Below are positions 1 through 10,990 of a DNA stretch of 64,000 bases, piece by piece. The translations under genes and the position numbers were made by a program. Positions within the stretch are counted from its first letter, which is position 1; every line of letters starts with the position of its first letter. This DNA comes from Prorocentrum cordatum. Its lineage: Eukaryota; Sar; Dinophyceae; Prorocentrales; Prorocentraceae. The notes under the pieces are model-generated. The model searched no databases and was not told the origin of the DNA. It worked only from the letters and a program-made list of their open reading frames with translations. The DNA lies in the NCBI GenBank assembly GCA_963575745.1, contig CAUYUJ010020527.1:402964-466963 (forward strand). The letters are read 5' to 3'.

Positions 1-720
1 CTTACTCACAAATTCAGAAGCAACAAACCACCCCCTGAAGAATCATTCTGTAACTGGACATAAAAAAAAGGAAAATGCTAACTAACTAACAATCAAAACG
101 ACGAAATATTAACAACAACATATATATGGATACATGAAACATATTTCCTTTTTTTGTACGGAATTTCCAATTCTCATATTATGAAAGAATGTAGTGAACA
201 AGCACGAACAAGATCCCCCCCACCACACACACACAAAAAAAAAGAACGAACACTACACCTATCAACAAATAAAAATCATGTGTACCAAATCAAGAGAACA
301 AACTAGTGTGACGGTAAAAACAATTATGCTCAACTTTTCTCTATAAGAAGAATAGCCGATATATTGTCAAACCTAACATCACACTACTCAGCAAAGTTTC
401 TAAGCAACACAGAATACTTATCGCATCATCGTTCAAAACCAAAAATGTAAGCCACATCATCACCACATATATTCTCCGGAAACGATCACGGAATTTAGGA
501 AATTCTAGAGAATTGTGCAACACTAAAAAAGGTAGCTTCAAAAACACCCAAATACAATACAAAAACATTCTTCACGCTATACGGAATTCATATCGACCTA
601 CCCGATTTTTGTTGAAAATATTGACTTGTTTTTTTTTGCACACATACACACACACGCAGACACATGTGTTTATATATATACATATATATATATATATGAA
701 TATGCTAGGAAGAGACTGGA
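1..720. other. AT-rich intergenic DNA, no gene seen
   Basis: Low-complexity AT-rich sequence with short A-runs, a CA-rich stretch near 640-665 and a TA-rich stretch near 670-697. Open frames here are short and have no recognisable motif. I see no gene in it. Confidence 0.6.
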
Positions 721-737
721 ATTACGTGTGAAAAATT

Positions 738-875
738 ATTAACTCACGAGTTAATAAGTTTGGATCGTTGGTATACATATACCACGGGTAGAAAAGAATT
801 AACTTGCGAGTTAATACTTTTGGTTCGTGTGTATACATATATCACTTATAGAAAAGTATTAACTCGCGAGTTAAT
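738..875. repeat. Three 60-bp-spaced palindromes
   Basis: An 18-bp palindrome occurs at 738-755, 798-815 and 858-875, exactly 60 bp apart. The third copy, ATTAACTCGCGAGTTAAT, is a perfect inverted repeat; the first two each carry one substitution near the centre (CTCACG, CTTGCG). The spacers are also related: both contain a GTATACATAT core and a GAAAAG-type sequence just before the next palindrome. This is a 60-bp tandem repeat whose best-conserved part is the palindrome, as expected of a dimeric protein binding site or a short satellite. No function can be assigned. Confidence 0.8.
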
Positions 876-1370
876 TCTTAAACATCTGGAAAAGTACTAG
901 AAAATAGGTTATAAATTCTATAGTTCCGCGTCTTTTCGACGAAGAGAATAAACGTTACAACGATAGAATAAGTGATAGATTGCTTCCTTCCTCGAAGATT
1001 CGGTTTCCAGGCTTCAGGAACAGTTCTTGAGAGCATCGAATTACTAGAAAGGTTCTTCGAAGCTCAGGCGGCCGGCTGGTCTCCCGGAACTATTTCCGGG
1101 ATCGATCGGCCTCCCAGAGCTTACATGCCCGTGTCCTACAGAGGATTCGTAGCGGCTCTGGGGCAGAATTGCGGCAGCGAGGGATCAAAGGTTGCTAAGT
1201 TTACCGATTTAGTCCCCTCTAAATCTGCAAAGCTCTGCGGGGACTTCTGAGTCCAAATTACGAGTCCCGCGACAGAGCGTCGGTAGGGCACGGGCAAAGA
1301 AAAAGGATGTCTATATCTGTCATCCATCCCTATCCCCCCCCCCTAGATTGTAATATTCCGGAAACGGTGA
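876..1370. other. Unassigned sequence upstream of the transposase
   Basis: A transition from AT-rich to mixed sequence. A 92-codon plus-strand frame (972-1250) has no recognisable motif and its code is not convincing. Homopolymer C occurs near 1335-1342. No gene is supported. Confidence 0.4.
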
Positions 1371-2563
1371 ATGCAATTGATCCGTAGTTTTAAAGGCTCA
1401 AGCTGCCTCAGCAACTTGCTGCGATTATCACACCTTCATTTGTACCTTCGGTCCGCTCCGTTGGAGAGGGTGCACCTCCATATGATGCTTATGCCTCTCT
1501 TGTTTATTCTGGTCGATGGAGCGGTACTATGGCGTCGGCCACCCGCACAGGGCGCTCGCATCCAACTGCAGGCCGTGCCCTCAAACAAGGAACCCCATCT
1601 TGAAGATGGGTGGCTCCCCGTTCCAGGAGATTCATGCACACCTGGAGCTGGGTCGAGCAGCGCAGGACAACCTCTCGATGTCGTTCCGTTACAAATCCAA
1701 GATGCCCCCGAAGAAGAGCCGAGCAAGAAAAGACCGAAAAAGCGGCGCCCGTTTGAGATCTATGGCGAGCCGATTGTTCTTACATCGCCAGATATGTCGT
1801 TACGTGCTATGATGAATAATCATATTCGGGAGAACGACATGTACGTGCATTCTTGGACACCGTCATCCTACAATGGGGATAAGAATTTTCAGGCGGCTTG
1901 CAAGCAATGTCACGATTGCACAAAAACGCTGTGTTTTTCCATGAACAAAAACACAATGATCATTGAAGTTACTGGAAATTGCACTGGAAACGTAAATCAA
2001 CGTGACGAGCAGGTAAGAAATGCAAGAAAATACGCCAAGATCACCACGGAGAAAAAAGCAGAGCGGCTGTTGTTACAAGACGAAGTGGATCCAGAGTATT
2101 GGCCCACAGAGCGTCAAATCACGAACCAACGAGCCAAGAATAAAGTACCTGTCAATCATTACGTCGCAGAATGCCTTGGTACTTTCAATATGTTTCTGGA
2201 GAATCCTCCGAAAGAGATGCAGGCATACCATGACAAGAAGATTCCAACTGCAACCAAATGTACGCATTCCGTTCTCGCCTGTTCGCAGTGTCGATAAGTT
2301 GAAGGATTTGAAGCATTTATCGAGTTTCCTAATGGATTTCACGTCTAAGACAAATTACCATGGTCTGGTTTTGGGCGCTGCAGGTCCGGCTGGTTGATGG
2401 CAAAATCAAACAACTGGAGAGCCACATATGCGTTTTCCCCATGCGTCTTTATGTTGGCAGATGGGGAAGACGAGAACGCTCACATTATGCTTGCCGCTGT
2501 GTTGTTCGATATTGCTAAAGATATGGGCATGGAAATACCAGATGCACATCTAGACCGCGCATG
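1371..2563 (+). pseudogene. MULE-type DNA transposase fragment, broken
   Basis: A plus-strand frame runs 1371-2297 and carries a basic stretch (about 1735-1755), then a Cys-rich segment with CKQCHDC at about 1900-1930, like the zinc-binding N-terminus of Mutator-like transposases. After a frameshift near 2290 comes MDFTSKTNYHGLVLGAAG, fitting the family's first catalytic Asp block. After another shift near 2394 comes PCVFMLADGEDENAH followed by IPDAHLD, fitting the next conserved block and the second Asp. The third acidic residue and the C-terminal part are missing, because LINE copy A begins about 2564. The first part of the frame (1371-1730) is not recognisable. The family call rests on motif pattern only; an unrelated transposase is the main alternative. 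Confidence 0.5.
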
Positions 2564-2815
2564 TGTTTTTATGTATCTCGTAACAGCAGATGAATCTCAC
2601 CACATGCTCAAGTAAGTGAAGGCAGCACGGCTACGACTGTCAAAAAGAGAAACACAAAGCAGAGGAAGGAGGAGGGAGAGGAGAGGAGCAAGAGGGGGGG
2701 AGAGGAGGAGGGAGAGGAGGGGCAGCAACAGACGACGGACGACGGGGGGGGGGGGGGGGGGGGGGGCGAGAGGGGAGGGCCGAGCCCCGAAGAGGCAACG
2801 CGCGACGCGCGCACC

Positions 2816-2830
2816 CTGCGCTCCACGCAG
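2816..2830 (-). other. LINE A 3' UTR hairpin
   Basis: CTGCG, loop CTCCA, CGCAG (plus strand), a 5-bp stem. The same loop is present in copy C' (8473-8485) and copy D (11327-11339) with a changed but still paired stem. Confidence 0.5.
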
Positions 2831-3072
2831 AGCGGCCGGGGGGGAAGGAGAAGGAGACGAGGGGGAGGGGAGGGACACGAAGACGGACGAACGAAAGGCG
2901 ACGGCGGGACACGACGGCAGCAGACGACAAGGGAGGAGAGGAGGGGGGAGGGGAAAGGGAGAGAAGCAGAGGGAAGACGAGAGAAAGGAAAAGCTAACCA
3001 CGCCAATCCTGGCACCCACGGAGCGGGCGCGAAGCCAGCGGGAGGCGAGGGGAAAACGAAACCGGCCAGTCG

Positions 3073-4293
3073 TCAAAAAAGGCGCGCACGAGCACGCACG
3101 AGATTTTGAAGGCGAGATTGAAATACGCTGACACCACGAGCGGAAACAATAAAGTCAGGGAGAAGGTTATATATGCGAATGGCACCAATTGCTGAGCGTA
3201 ATAGAAAATCTGGCGCTGTGAAAGACGGCTCCACCAAATGGCGCCTGTGTCTTCTGGGAGCCCTGGCCGGCGGCGGCGCCGCATCCAGCCTAGGGAAGCT
3301 CTGAAAGCACGGAAGACCGAGTCCCAAAACAGCTCTGTGAATGACGCCGAGTATGCTTATGTCACGACGAGTGCAACGGGGCGCCACATTAAAATAAAAC
3401 AATGCGTCCGCGTCTGCCACACTCAACGAACGCAGGAAGCGAGAAAGGAGATTGTCGAGAGGAACTAATACAGAAGACGAAGTATGATACACGGCAGAGG
3501 TATTCAATGCACGACAAAACGTGCGCCTTAAATAGACCGATCAATTCCGCATTGGTGTGAAAACGTCTGGCGCGCAGTAGTCGTTGCATTTTCCAAGAGC
3601 ACTCTACAACGCAGCTGTCGACGGCCTTGGACATAAGAAGTTTTGCATCGAACCAAATACCTAACAATTTGAAATCGTCTCCAGCAGGCTGCACGCGCGA
3701 CAAAATATGAGAACTCCCCTTGTCCGCGTCAAACTGTACTCTGTTCGCGCGGCCCCAGGCGTGGAGGGACGCTCGGCACCGGCGCAGGAGGAAAAGCCGC
3801 CCACATCTGAGACGATCGTGGAAACAGCACGCCACGCATTAAGGTCGTCTGCGAACATGCCCTCTTGAAAGCACTCTGCCCGGATAGCCATGCAAGCGTC
3901 AGCGAAAAAGGTGTTCCAAAAGGCGGCCCCAAAACAGCACCCTGGAAAACCATGTTTTCTATGCTGAACGGGAGAGAAAGCTGGCCCCCAATCGCCACTC
4001 GCGCCTTGCGTCGGCGAAGCCAGCTGGCAAAGAGAGGCAGCAGCTGGGCGGGCACGCCGGCCGACTGCAGCTTCGCACACAAGATTTTCAGAATCGACTC
4101 GGTCGAAAGCGCCAGAAACATCAGAGCAGTATAGCAAGATACGGGAGCCAGGGGAGGGAGGAAGGAGCCAGGAGAGAACGTAAAATAAAACTGCGTCTCG
4201 TGCTAAAAGCTCTGCCTTTTCTGCGCTGGTGATAGCCCACGATCCGTCTGGATACTTTAAAGGCGAACTGCTTGGTTTTCCTGTTCTGCACAA
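3073..4293 (-). pseudogene. LINE A reverse transcriptase, internally deleted
   Basis: Three overlapping minus-strand frames together give the RT. Frame 3661-4293 holds LLYCSDVSGAFDRV (motif A) and FADDLNAW (catalytic motif C). Frame 3389-3835 holds the thumb-side FKLLGIWFDAKLLM and FKAHVLSCIEY. Frame 3073-3507 holds the C-terminal RRDISILGVIHRAVLGLG. In frame, AEKAELLA is joined directly to RDAVLFYVLSWLL. In copies C and E these blocks are separated by roughly 150 residues of fingers domain, so that part has been lost without breaking the frame. At least two frameshifts follow. RT copies LINE RNA into DNA at a nicked target; this copy cannot do so. Confidence 0.8.
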
Positions 4294-4300
4294 AATAGAA

Positions 4301-4975
4301 TCAGAAAGTTCCCACTACTGCTTGCTGCCACGGCGCATGTAGCGGAGACGCAACCGCGCGCGCTGGATGAAAGCCTCGCGAAAAACAAGGCATCACTGCA
4401 CCGGCGGCAAGCGAAGGGCAAATTCCGTGCCAGAAGCGCGACTCTTCTCCTACTAATCGCACACACTCCTCTGTGAGCCAAGGGTGCGATGGCCGGAACG
4501 ACACAACAGGCTGTGGTATGCCCGTTGTAAATTGAAGCAAATCAGTGAACATTAAATCAATTAAATATAGACCTCTGGTAAGAGATCTGACACGCTGAAA
4601 GAGGCCAGTTTCCTCAGCCCAATTCTTCAAAAAAAACCTTCAGGAGTGACAGAATGACTGTACCGAAACCAATGCGCATGGTGCACGTTAAGGTCGCCAA
4701 CGAGAATAGCACCGACAACCTGCGCACTGAGACGAGCATACTCAAAACTAAAGGTTCGCAGAAAAATATACTTCTCCACGCGGGGATGTCAATACAAACG
4801 ACGTGGGAAGGGGAACAAAAAGAGACAACTTTGCCGACAACTAGCCTGAATGGGCATTGAAAGACCGTAAACTGATGTTGAAAATGGTGAGCAATGGCGT
4901 GAACGAGCGGCGTCGGCAAGGAGTTGCCACAGCCACCGCCCGGAGGGGAAGGATTCGAATGCGATGCTCAAAACT
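4301..4975 (-). pseudogene. LINE A AP-endonuclease-like domain remnant
   Basis: Minus-strand translation near 4650-4720 gives ILVGDLNVHHAHW, the conserved Asp/Asn block of the exonuclease-endonuclease-phosphatase fold used by LINEs to nick target DNA. It is nearly identical to copy F (LVGDLNVHDKEW) and close to copy D (VIGGLNIHHKHW). Frame 4301-4630 gives SLTRGLYLIDLMFTDL and HPWLTEECVRLV, matching the end of the domain and the linker to RT in copies D and E. The N-terminal part (about 4740-4975) is frameshifted and degenerate. Confidence 0.7.
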
Positions 4976-5340
4976 CCTTAAAAAAATTCGCGCAACGTGG
5001 GTTGAGAAGGAGTAGAACAGGAAGAGGCCGACAGAAACGGGGGAGGCTCAACGAAAGGTAAGCCGGCTCGAAAATCGCCTGTTAAGGCGTCTCGAATTTC
5101 CGGGCTGAGGCCGCTCGAATTCTCCAGGGCAAGGCGACTCGAAATATCCGAGCTCGAAACATCCGGCCTAAGGCGGCTCGAAAAAATGAACGGATTCCGG
5201 GTGAACTGCTCAAACCGCATGACAAACGAGGCAACTGATCGAAGGCCTCGTTGTCGAATTCGACCTTGAGGGGGCCGCGCGCTAACATTTTCTCGGACTC
5301 GCACAAGGCCCAATCTCGAATGGCGTTTAAACGGGATTTG
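4976..5340. repeat. Degenerate ~30-bp tandem repeat, otherwise unassigned
   Basis: Between about 5060 and 5190 a unit like AAGGCGRCTCGAAATWTCCGG recurs four or five times with variation. It lies just beyond the endonuclease end of copy A. It may be the 5' part of that element or older flanking DNA. The minus strand stays open across it (4978-5313) but shows no known motif. Confidence 0.45.
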
Positions 5341-5413
5341 GCTGTTTTTAAAAATAAAATTACTTTTATTTATCCTTTCCTTTTATATGTATATATATAA
5401 TAATAATAAACAA

Positions 5414-5451
<38 letters not shown>
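5341..5451. repeat. AT low complexity and A37 homopolymer
   Basis: AT-rich sequence followed by an uninterrupted run of 37 A residues at 5415-5451. It abuts the T-rich 3' end of LINE copy B. Confidence 0.8.
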
Positions 5452-5454
<3 letters not shown>

Positions 5455-6084
5455 ATTTTTTAATATTTTACATCCTCGCGACAATAAGGTTTCCTCACGT
5501 GATCTCGGAAGGTCAACATCATTCAAAAAGTTGCACGGCGAATGGCCCACGAAGAGAGACAGGCGACAAGCAGCACCAAAAAATATGGATTTGCCCGTGA
5601 AACGCCCGCAGGACCTTGAAAACCGTTTCTGGCCTTGAAATGACAGCCAAACGCATAGCCAGAAGCGACAAGAGACAGGAAAAGAAGGGAGGGGGAGGAG
5701 GGAGGGGGAGGGGAGAAGGGAGGGAGGGGGAGGGAAGGAAGAGCAGCAGGCAGAACAACAACAGAGGAGAGCGAGGAGGACGAGAAGGACCGAGATGCGC
5801 CGGACGGGCAACGGTTAAAACAGCCCCTGCTGCACTCCGCACAGAGCACAGGACAGGGGGGAGGAGAAGGCGAGAAAACAAGGGACGACGGACGACAGCA
5901 ACAGCAGAACAACAAACGAAGGCCGACGGCGGGACCCAACAGCAGCAGGCAGGAGGGAGGAAGGGGAAGGAGGAAGGGAGAGAGGGGGGGGCAGGGAGGG
6001 GGAGAGGAGGAGGGAGACAGAGGCGAGGAGGAACAGCCGCGCCAGTCGCGACACCCGCGAAAAGGATGGAAGGCGAACGGGACG

Positions 6085-7690
6085 CGAGACGAAAACGTGG
6101 AGCTCCAGTCATCGCAATGGCAGGCCCGCGCACGGAGGAGGCGCTGAAGCCGCCCTTGAAATCTTGAAACCGACGCTGCGCTGATGACAGAAAATCCGGC
6201 AGAAGATTATATATCCGCGTCGCCCCAACAGCAGAATGCAATATGTAATCTGGCGACTCGAAAGATGGCTCCTCCACGCGCCGCCAGTGTCGTCTGGGAG
6301 CCCGGGGCGGAGGGGGAGAGGAAGCCAAGCGGAAAAACCGGGAGAAGCAGACAGGACCGAGCCCCAACACCGCCCTGTGGATGACTCCGAGAATGCTGAT
6401 GTCACGCCGCGTGTCTAAAGGAACCAAATTGAAATGCATCAATGCGCCCAAAGCAGAAATATCGAGCGAACGCAAAAAACGCACCAGGAGAGCGTCCAGA
6501 GGAGCCATCACCGACGACGACGCGTGGCTCACAGCACTCGCGCGGTATTCAATATGACAAAATGTGCGCATTAAATAAACAAATCAGTTCAAGGAAACGG
6601 CGGGCACGAAGAAGACTGCACAAACGCCACGAGGCACCAGATACGCACTTGTCGATAGCATCAATCATCAACAGCTTCGTATCAAAATGAATGCCGAGAA
6701 TTTTAAAGCCGGCGCCCACTGGGCGAGAGCGCGACAGAATGATGCTCTCCTTGGTGGGATCGAAACTAACGCGGTTGGCCTTTCCCCAGTCGTGCAGTGA
6801 CGATTGGCAATAGCGCGCAAATGCGAAGGCTTCCTCGTCTGTGACAGCCGGCGCAACAGCCATCCATGCATTCAAGTCATCAGCGCATAAAACTTCTTCA
6901 AACCCAACGGAACGCGTAGCTAAATAAGAATCAGAGAAATAAGTACTCCACAAGGATGGCCGAAGAAGGTGCCTTGATAAACCATGTCTTGCATTGAAAA
7001 AGGCTCGGACTCCTGTCCGTTTACCACCACCCGCGCAGAACGAGGGCGAAGCCAGCTCCCCATGAGATCGACGAGTGTGCTTTGGACGCCAAAGGAGCGG
7101 AGCTCATCACACAAACGATTTCGTTCAACGCGATCGAAAGCACCAGACACATCAGAGCAGTAGAGGGCAACCCGGGAAGAGAGGGAGGAGGAGAGGAGCC
7201 AAGAGAGAACGAGGAAAAGAAGAGCGCCCCGGGCGCCGTGCTGCTGGCGATATGCAAACTAGCGTGGGCCGAACGCCCCGATCCGTTCCAAACGAGGGAT
7301 AAACAGCGTGCCAACAATGCGCTCCACGACTTCCGATAGCCGGGCGGCAAGATGCAATCCTCTGTAATTATCTGCATCCGCTGTCGTGTTCTTTTTGTGC
7401 AGTGGAAACAGCCAGTGACAGCGCCAAGATGGGCCCACGAGAGTGTGTTACGATCGATCGTGCTAAAAGACAGACGGGCAAGGCTAGCTCAACGGCGCAG
7501 GTCTTAAGCACTGTTGCCGGCAACAGATCAGGACCCGCGTCGCTGTCCGCTCTAAACGTGACCAAAAATTACTTCGCAGTGCGCTCAAAAAACTCATTTA
7601 AAACAGGGTCCGGCAAACTCCATTTGACAAAACTCTTCGCGAATACTTCTGCTTTATCCTGGCTCTGAACAGCCCAAGACCCGTCTGATC
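6085..7690 (-). pseudogene. LINE B reverse transcriptase, frameshifted
   Basis: The RT blocks are spread over several minus-strand frames. DSDAGPDLLPATVLKTCA (fingers) lies near 7550. MSGAFDRVERNRLC (motif A) lies near 7150. ADDLNAWMAV (motif C) lies near 6885 and is preceded by Cys instead of the aromatic seen in copies A, C and E. ILGIHFDTKLLM, CHIEYRASAVSHASS and RRDISILGVIHRAVLGLG follow. Motif B is damaged (QGTFFGHPCGV where the intact copies have LGPPLWN). The order and spacing match copies C and E, so there is no large internal deletion, but frameshifts near 6570, 6950 and 7370 inactivate it. The last frame runs on into the 3' UTR. Confidence 0.75.
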
Positions 7691-7714
7691 TCTTCAAAGG
7701 AGAAGATCAAGGCT

Positions 7715-8100
7715 TGACAATCCAGCTTGAAATCGAGTTGGACAGCTTCCGAGTTTTTCTCAACCAGTATCAAACATTCACCTGTCAACCAAGGGTGGAA
7801 AAAGCGGAGACAGGGATCGATTCACTCATAAAACCAAGAATCATGTCCGTTAAAAACTTGGCGGAAACATCCGGATTGCAATTTGAAATCCACTGCCAAT
7901 CCTGGACGAAGCAAAATGATCAACATTTTTCGCATCACTTTCACAGTTAAAATATCTGGAACATCTGTTTCAACGAGATCTGAAAAATGAGCCCCCCTAA
8001 TGGGCGGCGTACAAATGTATCCTTCCGGGGTTGTAGAATAGCTATGAGTCAACGTAGGCACATGGTGAACAATAGAACCATTGGGGAGAAATTAAAAGTC
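7715..8100 (-). pseudogene. LINE B endonuclease C-terminal remnant
   Basis: Minus-strand translation gives THSYSTTPEGYICTPP, then RGAHFSDLVETDVPDILTV, comparable to TRGENLLDLVLTDLPDEV in copy D, followed by HPWLTGECLILV at the start of the linker. The catalytic His block that copy D keeps (ADHDIV) is not clear here, and an in-frame stop falls near 7829. Confidence 0.55.
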
Positions 8101-8184
8101 GGCAGCACGCGGGAACGAAATGATCAACGACAAAAACAACTACCCCACCAAGCAATCAACGTAAAACCACACAAACACGCATTT

Positions 8185-8785
8185 TTGTTGTTCTATTATT
8201 TTATTATTATGTTTTTATTATTTTTACAACCCCGCGAATCAACAATCTCACCACTTCCAAAAAAGCACGCGCGCGCCAGACGCAGAGCAGCTACCTTAGG
8301 CAGCCGCTCTACTAGGAACAAATACCTTACGGTCGCAGACCAAAAGGCGAGAAGAAAGGAGGGGGAAGAGGAGGAGGAGGCAGCAAGCGACGCAGACGAC
8401 CACAAGAAAGGAGGAGGAGGGAGGAGAGGGGAGGGCCGAGCCCAACGGAGGCACCGCGCGAAGCGCGCGCCCTGTGCTCCACGCACGGCGGCCGGGGGAA
8501 GGAGGAAAGGGGAAGGCCGGGAGGAGACGACGCAGAACAACGAGAACAAACGAGCAAACGAAAACGAACGACAACGACGACGAGACACGACCAGAACAGC
8601 AAGCACGAACAAAGCAAGGAGAACAGGAGAGGGAAGGGAAGGAGAGAGAAGGAGAGAGAGGCATACAAGAAAAAGAAGAGACAACAAGAACAGCGATAAA
8701 ATGTTTGAGCCGACCCCACAGCAAGAAATCTTACGACCAGAAACTTGCCCGGATCGGCTGGGAAGGCTTGGCTGGTCGCGCCCCC
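8185..8785 (-). mobile_element. LINE copy C', 3'-end fragment only
   Basis: A T-rich tail (8186-8228), a terminal motif (CCGCGAATCAACAATCTCACC, 8232-8252 approximately) and a purine-rich 3' UTR with the conserved hairpin (8340-8690) mark another 3' end. No RT coding follows. At about 8785 it gives way to TA-rich sequence and the tail of copy C. It is a heavily 5'-truncated copy. Confidence 0.65.
8473..8485 (-). other. LINE C' 3' UTR hairpin
   Basis: TGTG, loop CTCCA, CGCA (plus strand). It is the same loop as in copies A and D; one pair is a G-T wobble where copy A has C-G. Confidence 0.4.
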
Positions 8786-8822
8786 GAAAAGCTTATATAT
8801 ATACATATATATATAGAAATGG

Positions 8823-10990
8823 TTTTAATGTTTTTTTTTTGTTTTTTTATTTTTAATCAGCCTCGGACATGCCACAACTTCTTACCAAGTGCTCAACTCA
8901 CCGCAGCGGTAAACGGCCGCTCGAAGAAACTAACGCACGCTTCTCGCGTAGACGGACTAGGAAGAAACAGAGAGAGAGAGAGAGGGAAGGACAGGAGAGG
9001 AGGGAGGAGAGCAAGAGGACAAGAGTGGCAGCCAGCAGTTACAGAAAGCTTCAACTAAAGAGAGCAGTCCTCAAGGTGGAGGTCTCCAACCGCGGAGGGC
9101 CAGAAGCGGATGGAAAGCCATTGGTCCGCGCCAATCGAAGGCCTTCTGCCACTCGTCGTGCCCGAGTCTTAGACGATGGCACAGCAGCTCTTGAAGGCAC
9201 CGCTGGAAATCGCGCACACTTCGCTGCTGAACGACACTGTCGGGAAGGATATTATAAACCCGGACTGCGCCCAGGGCAGAACGGATTAGATAATCCGGAG
9301 AGCGCACGTCGCAGGGGTCAGCCAAGCGATAGCGGTGGCGGCGAAAAGCGCGCCTCGGAAGAGAAGGCGCAGAATCCAGGGCGAAGAATTGAGAGAACAT
9401 AGGAGGCCCGATGCCGAGGACCGTTCTGTGGATCAAACCGAGGACGGCAATGTCCCGACGCGATGCCAGAGGGGCGAGAGCAAACCGAATCAAGGCATCC
9501 TCTGGAGACACTCCCAAGGCAGACAGAAACCGGTGTTGCACGGAATCGATAAGATCAAGAACTGTGGTTGACGCGTGACTCAATGCAGCGGTGCGGTATT
9601 CGATGTATGAGAGCACGTGGCTTGTGTACAACAGAATCATCTCGCGCACAGAGTAGAAGCGCCGCGAGTGGAGAAGAGACGTCGTACGCCAGCCTGCCTC
9701 ACAAGCACAAGTCTGCGCCGCTTCCTGCATTAGTAGTTTACAATCGAACACGACGCCTAGCAACTTAAAATTCTCACCGAACGGCCGGCTCGCGGACATA
9801 ATGTGCATGCTCTCTTTTGAACGGTCGAAGCAGACTCCGTCTGCTTCCCCCCAGGAGTGCAGCTTCTGCTGGCAGACAGGCATAAGATTGAAAACTTCGT
9901 CGTCGGTAAGGCCTGCGTCTACCAAGCGAAAAGCATTTAAATCATCTGCGAACACAATTTCTTGAAAACCGCTGTCTTCAATCGGGTCCTGGGCGTCAGC
10001 ATAAAAAATGTTCCACAATGGTGGCCCCAAGGCTGCGCCCTGGTAGACCATGTCGCACATCCGCACGGCACGAGACTGAGCACCGTTCACGACAACGCGC
10101 GCTGATCTTGGGGAGAGCCAGTCCTCAAGAACAGCTAGCAAGGAGGCGGGCATTCCTGCCGCTGCCAACTTGGCGCAAAGACGGCGCGACGAGACTCTGT
10201 CGAAAGCGCCGGACGCATCCGAACAATAAACTGCCACGCGCTTTCTAGCCGCGAAGGCGCGGAGCCAGGATAAAACTAAAAATAACAATGCGTCTCGAGC
10301 ACCGCGGCCTGGCGCATAAGCAAATTGAAACTCTCCGAATTGCAATTCGCGACACATCCGTGGAACAAACAGCATACTAAAAAGTCTTTCGGCTGCTTTC
10401 GAAATCTGCGCTGTTAGGTGAATGCCTCGATAGTTGTCCGGCTCGTGCCGGGAGTGCTTTTTGCGCGGAGGAAACACCCAATGGACCTTCCAGCACTCCG
10501 GCCACTTACCACATCTTAAAATTAAACGTGAAAGTGCGATTAAAGCACCTGCCAATTCGCGAGCGCATCGTTCTAAAACACGGGCAGAGACTAAATCTGG
10601 TCCAGTGCCACTGTCTTCACGAAGCGCAGACAGAACCTGGCGAGCAAGACGGAGACGGAGAGGGGGGAGAAGGGGAGGCGAGGGAGGGGGAGGGGGAAGG
10701 GTAAAGTAGACGTTGTCGTGCAACACCGGAACTTGCCATGTGCGTTCGAACGAAGTCGCAAACAGGTCAGCTTTCTGAGATGGCTGGACAACCCAAGCTC
10801 CGGCAGAATCTCGGAGAGGGGCAGAGGTGGGCTTCGATGCTCTGCACATCAACTCGCGAGAAAAATGCCACCATCCTTTCGACCCAGGCCGGAGAAATCG
10901 CAATTTGATACGGGTGCGAGCGACGTACGATCGAAAGGCTTTTTTTTTCTACGCACATCGCAGAGAATGACCAAGCCACACTGAAGTCTC
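8823..10990 (-). mobile_element. LINE copy C with long open RT frame
   Basis: Minus-strand copy. On plus it reads as a T-rich tail (8828-8855), a terminal motif (CAGCCTCGGACATGCC then TCTTACCAAGTG), a short purine-rich UTR (8960-9025) and a long uninterrupted RT frame to about 10951. The endonuclease is missing, so the copy is 5'-truncated. It has the shortest 3' UTR of the family and lacks the CTCCA hairpin. Confidence 0.8.
9071..10951 (-). CDS. LINE C reverse transcriptase domain, open frame
   Basis: About 626 codons without a stop, bounded upstream by a TAG just before KKKAFRSYVARTRIK. No ATG marks a true start, since homology with copy E continues through the beginning of the frame; this is the C-terminal part of ORF2. 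RT blocks in order: DSGTGPDLVSARVLERCA and DNYRGIHL (fingers), FAYAPGRGARDALLFLVLSW, YCSDASGAFDRV (motif A, catalytic Asp), MVYQGAALGPPLWN (motif B), FADDLNAF (motif C, the FADD form of YxDD), FKLLGVVFDCKLL, then a family-specific C-terminus (HVLSYIEYRTAALSHAS, RRDIAVLGLIHRTVLGIG). A short Pro/Leu-rich insertion (PPPPPSPPLLPPLRLR) precedes the fingers. There is no RNase H or zinc knuckle after RT. The active-site Asp residues are intact, but without its N-terminus it is unlikely to work alone. Confidence 0.85.

Larger units (their letters stand above)
2564..4975 (-). mobile_element. LINE copy A (APE/RT non-LTR retrotransposon), degraded
   Basis: Leftmost minus-strand copy of the LINE family that fills 2.6-15.7 kb. 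On the plus strand it reads as a short T-tract (2566-2570), a terminal motif ending CTCACCACATG (shared with the other copies), a purine-rich 3' UTR (about 2640-3000, with G23 at 2744-2766), the RT C-terminus, an internally deleted RT core, and an endonuclease remnant to about 4975. Its 3' end interrupts the MULE-like transposase, so it arrived later. Several frameshifts make it non-functional. Confidence 0.75.
5452..8180 (-). mobile_element. LINE copy B, degraded
   Basis: Minus-strand copy of the same family. Read on plus, it starts with a T-rich tail and terminal motif (ACATCCTCGCGAC then CTCACGTGA, 5475-5512), a purine-rich 3' UTR (about 5680-6060), RT (6085-7690) and an endonuclease C-terminal remnant (7715-8100). 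The 5' end is truncated or interrupted at about 8180, where the tail of C' begins. Confidence 0.75.

Noticed and set aside
738-875. CRISPR-like or integron attachment repeats
   Set aside because: Only three units, with spacers that are themselves similar, so this is a 60-bp tandem repeat.
2596-3131. Arg/Gly- or Ser/Pro-rich frames in the LINE 3' UTRs (also near 5620, 8200 and 11160)
   Set aside because: Purine-rich UTR composition explains them; they are not conserved as protein between copies.
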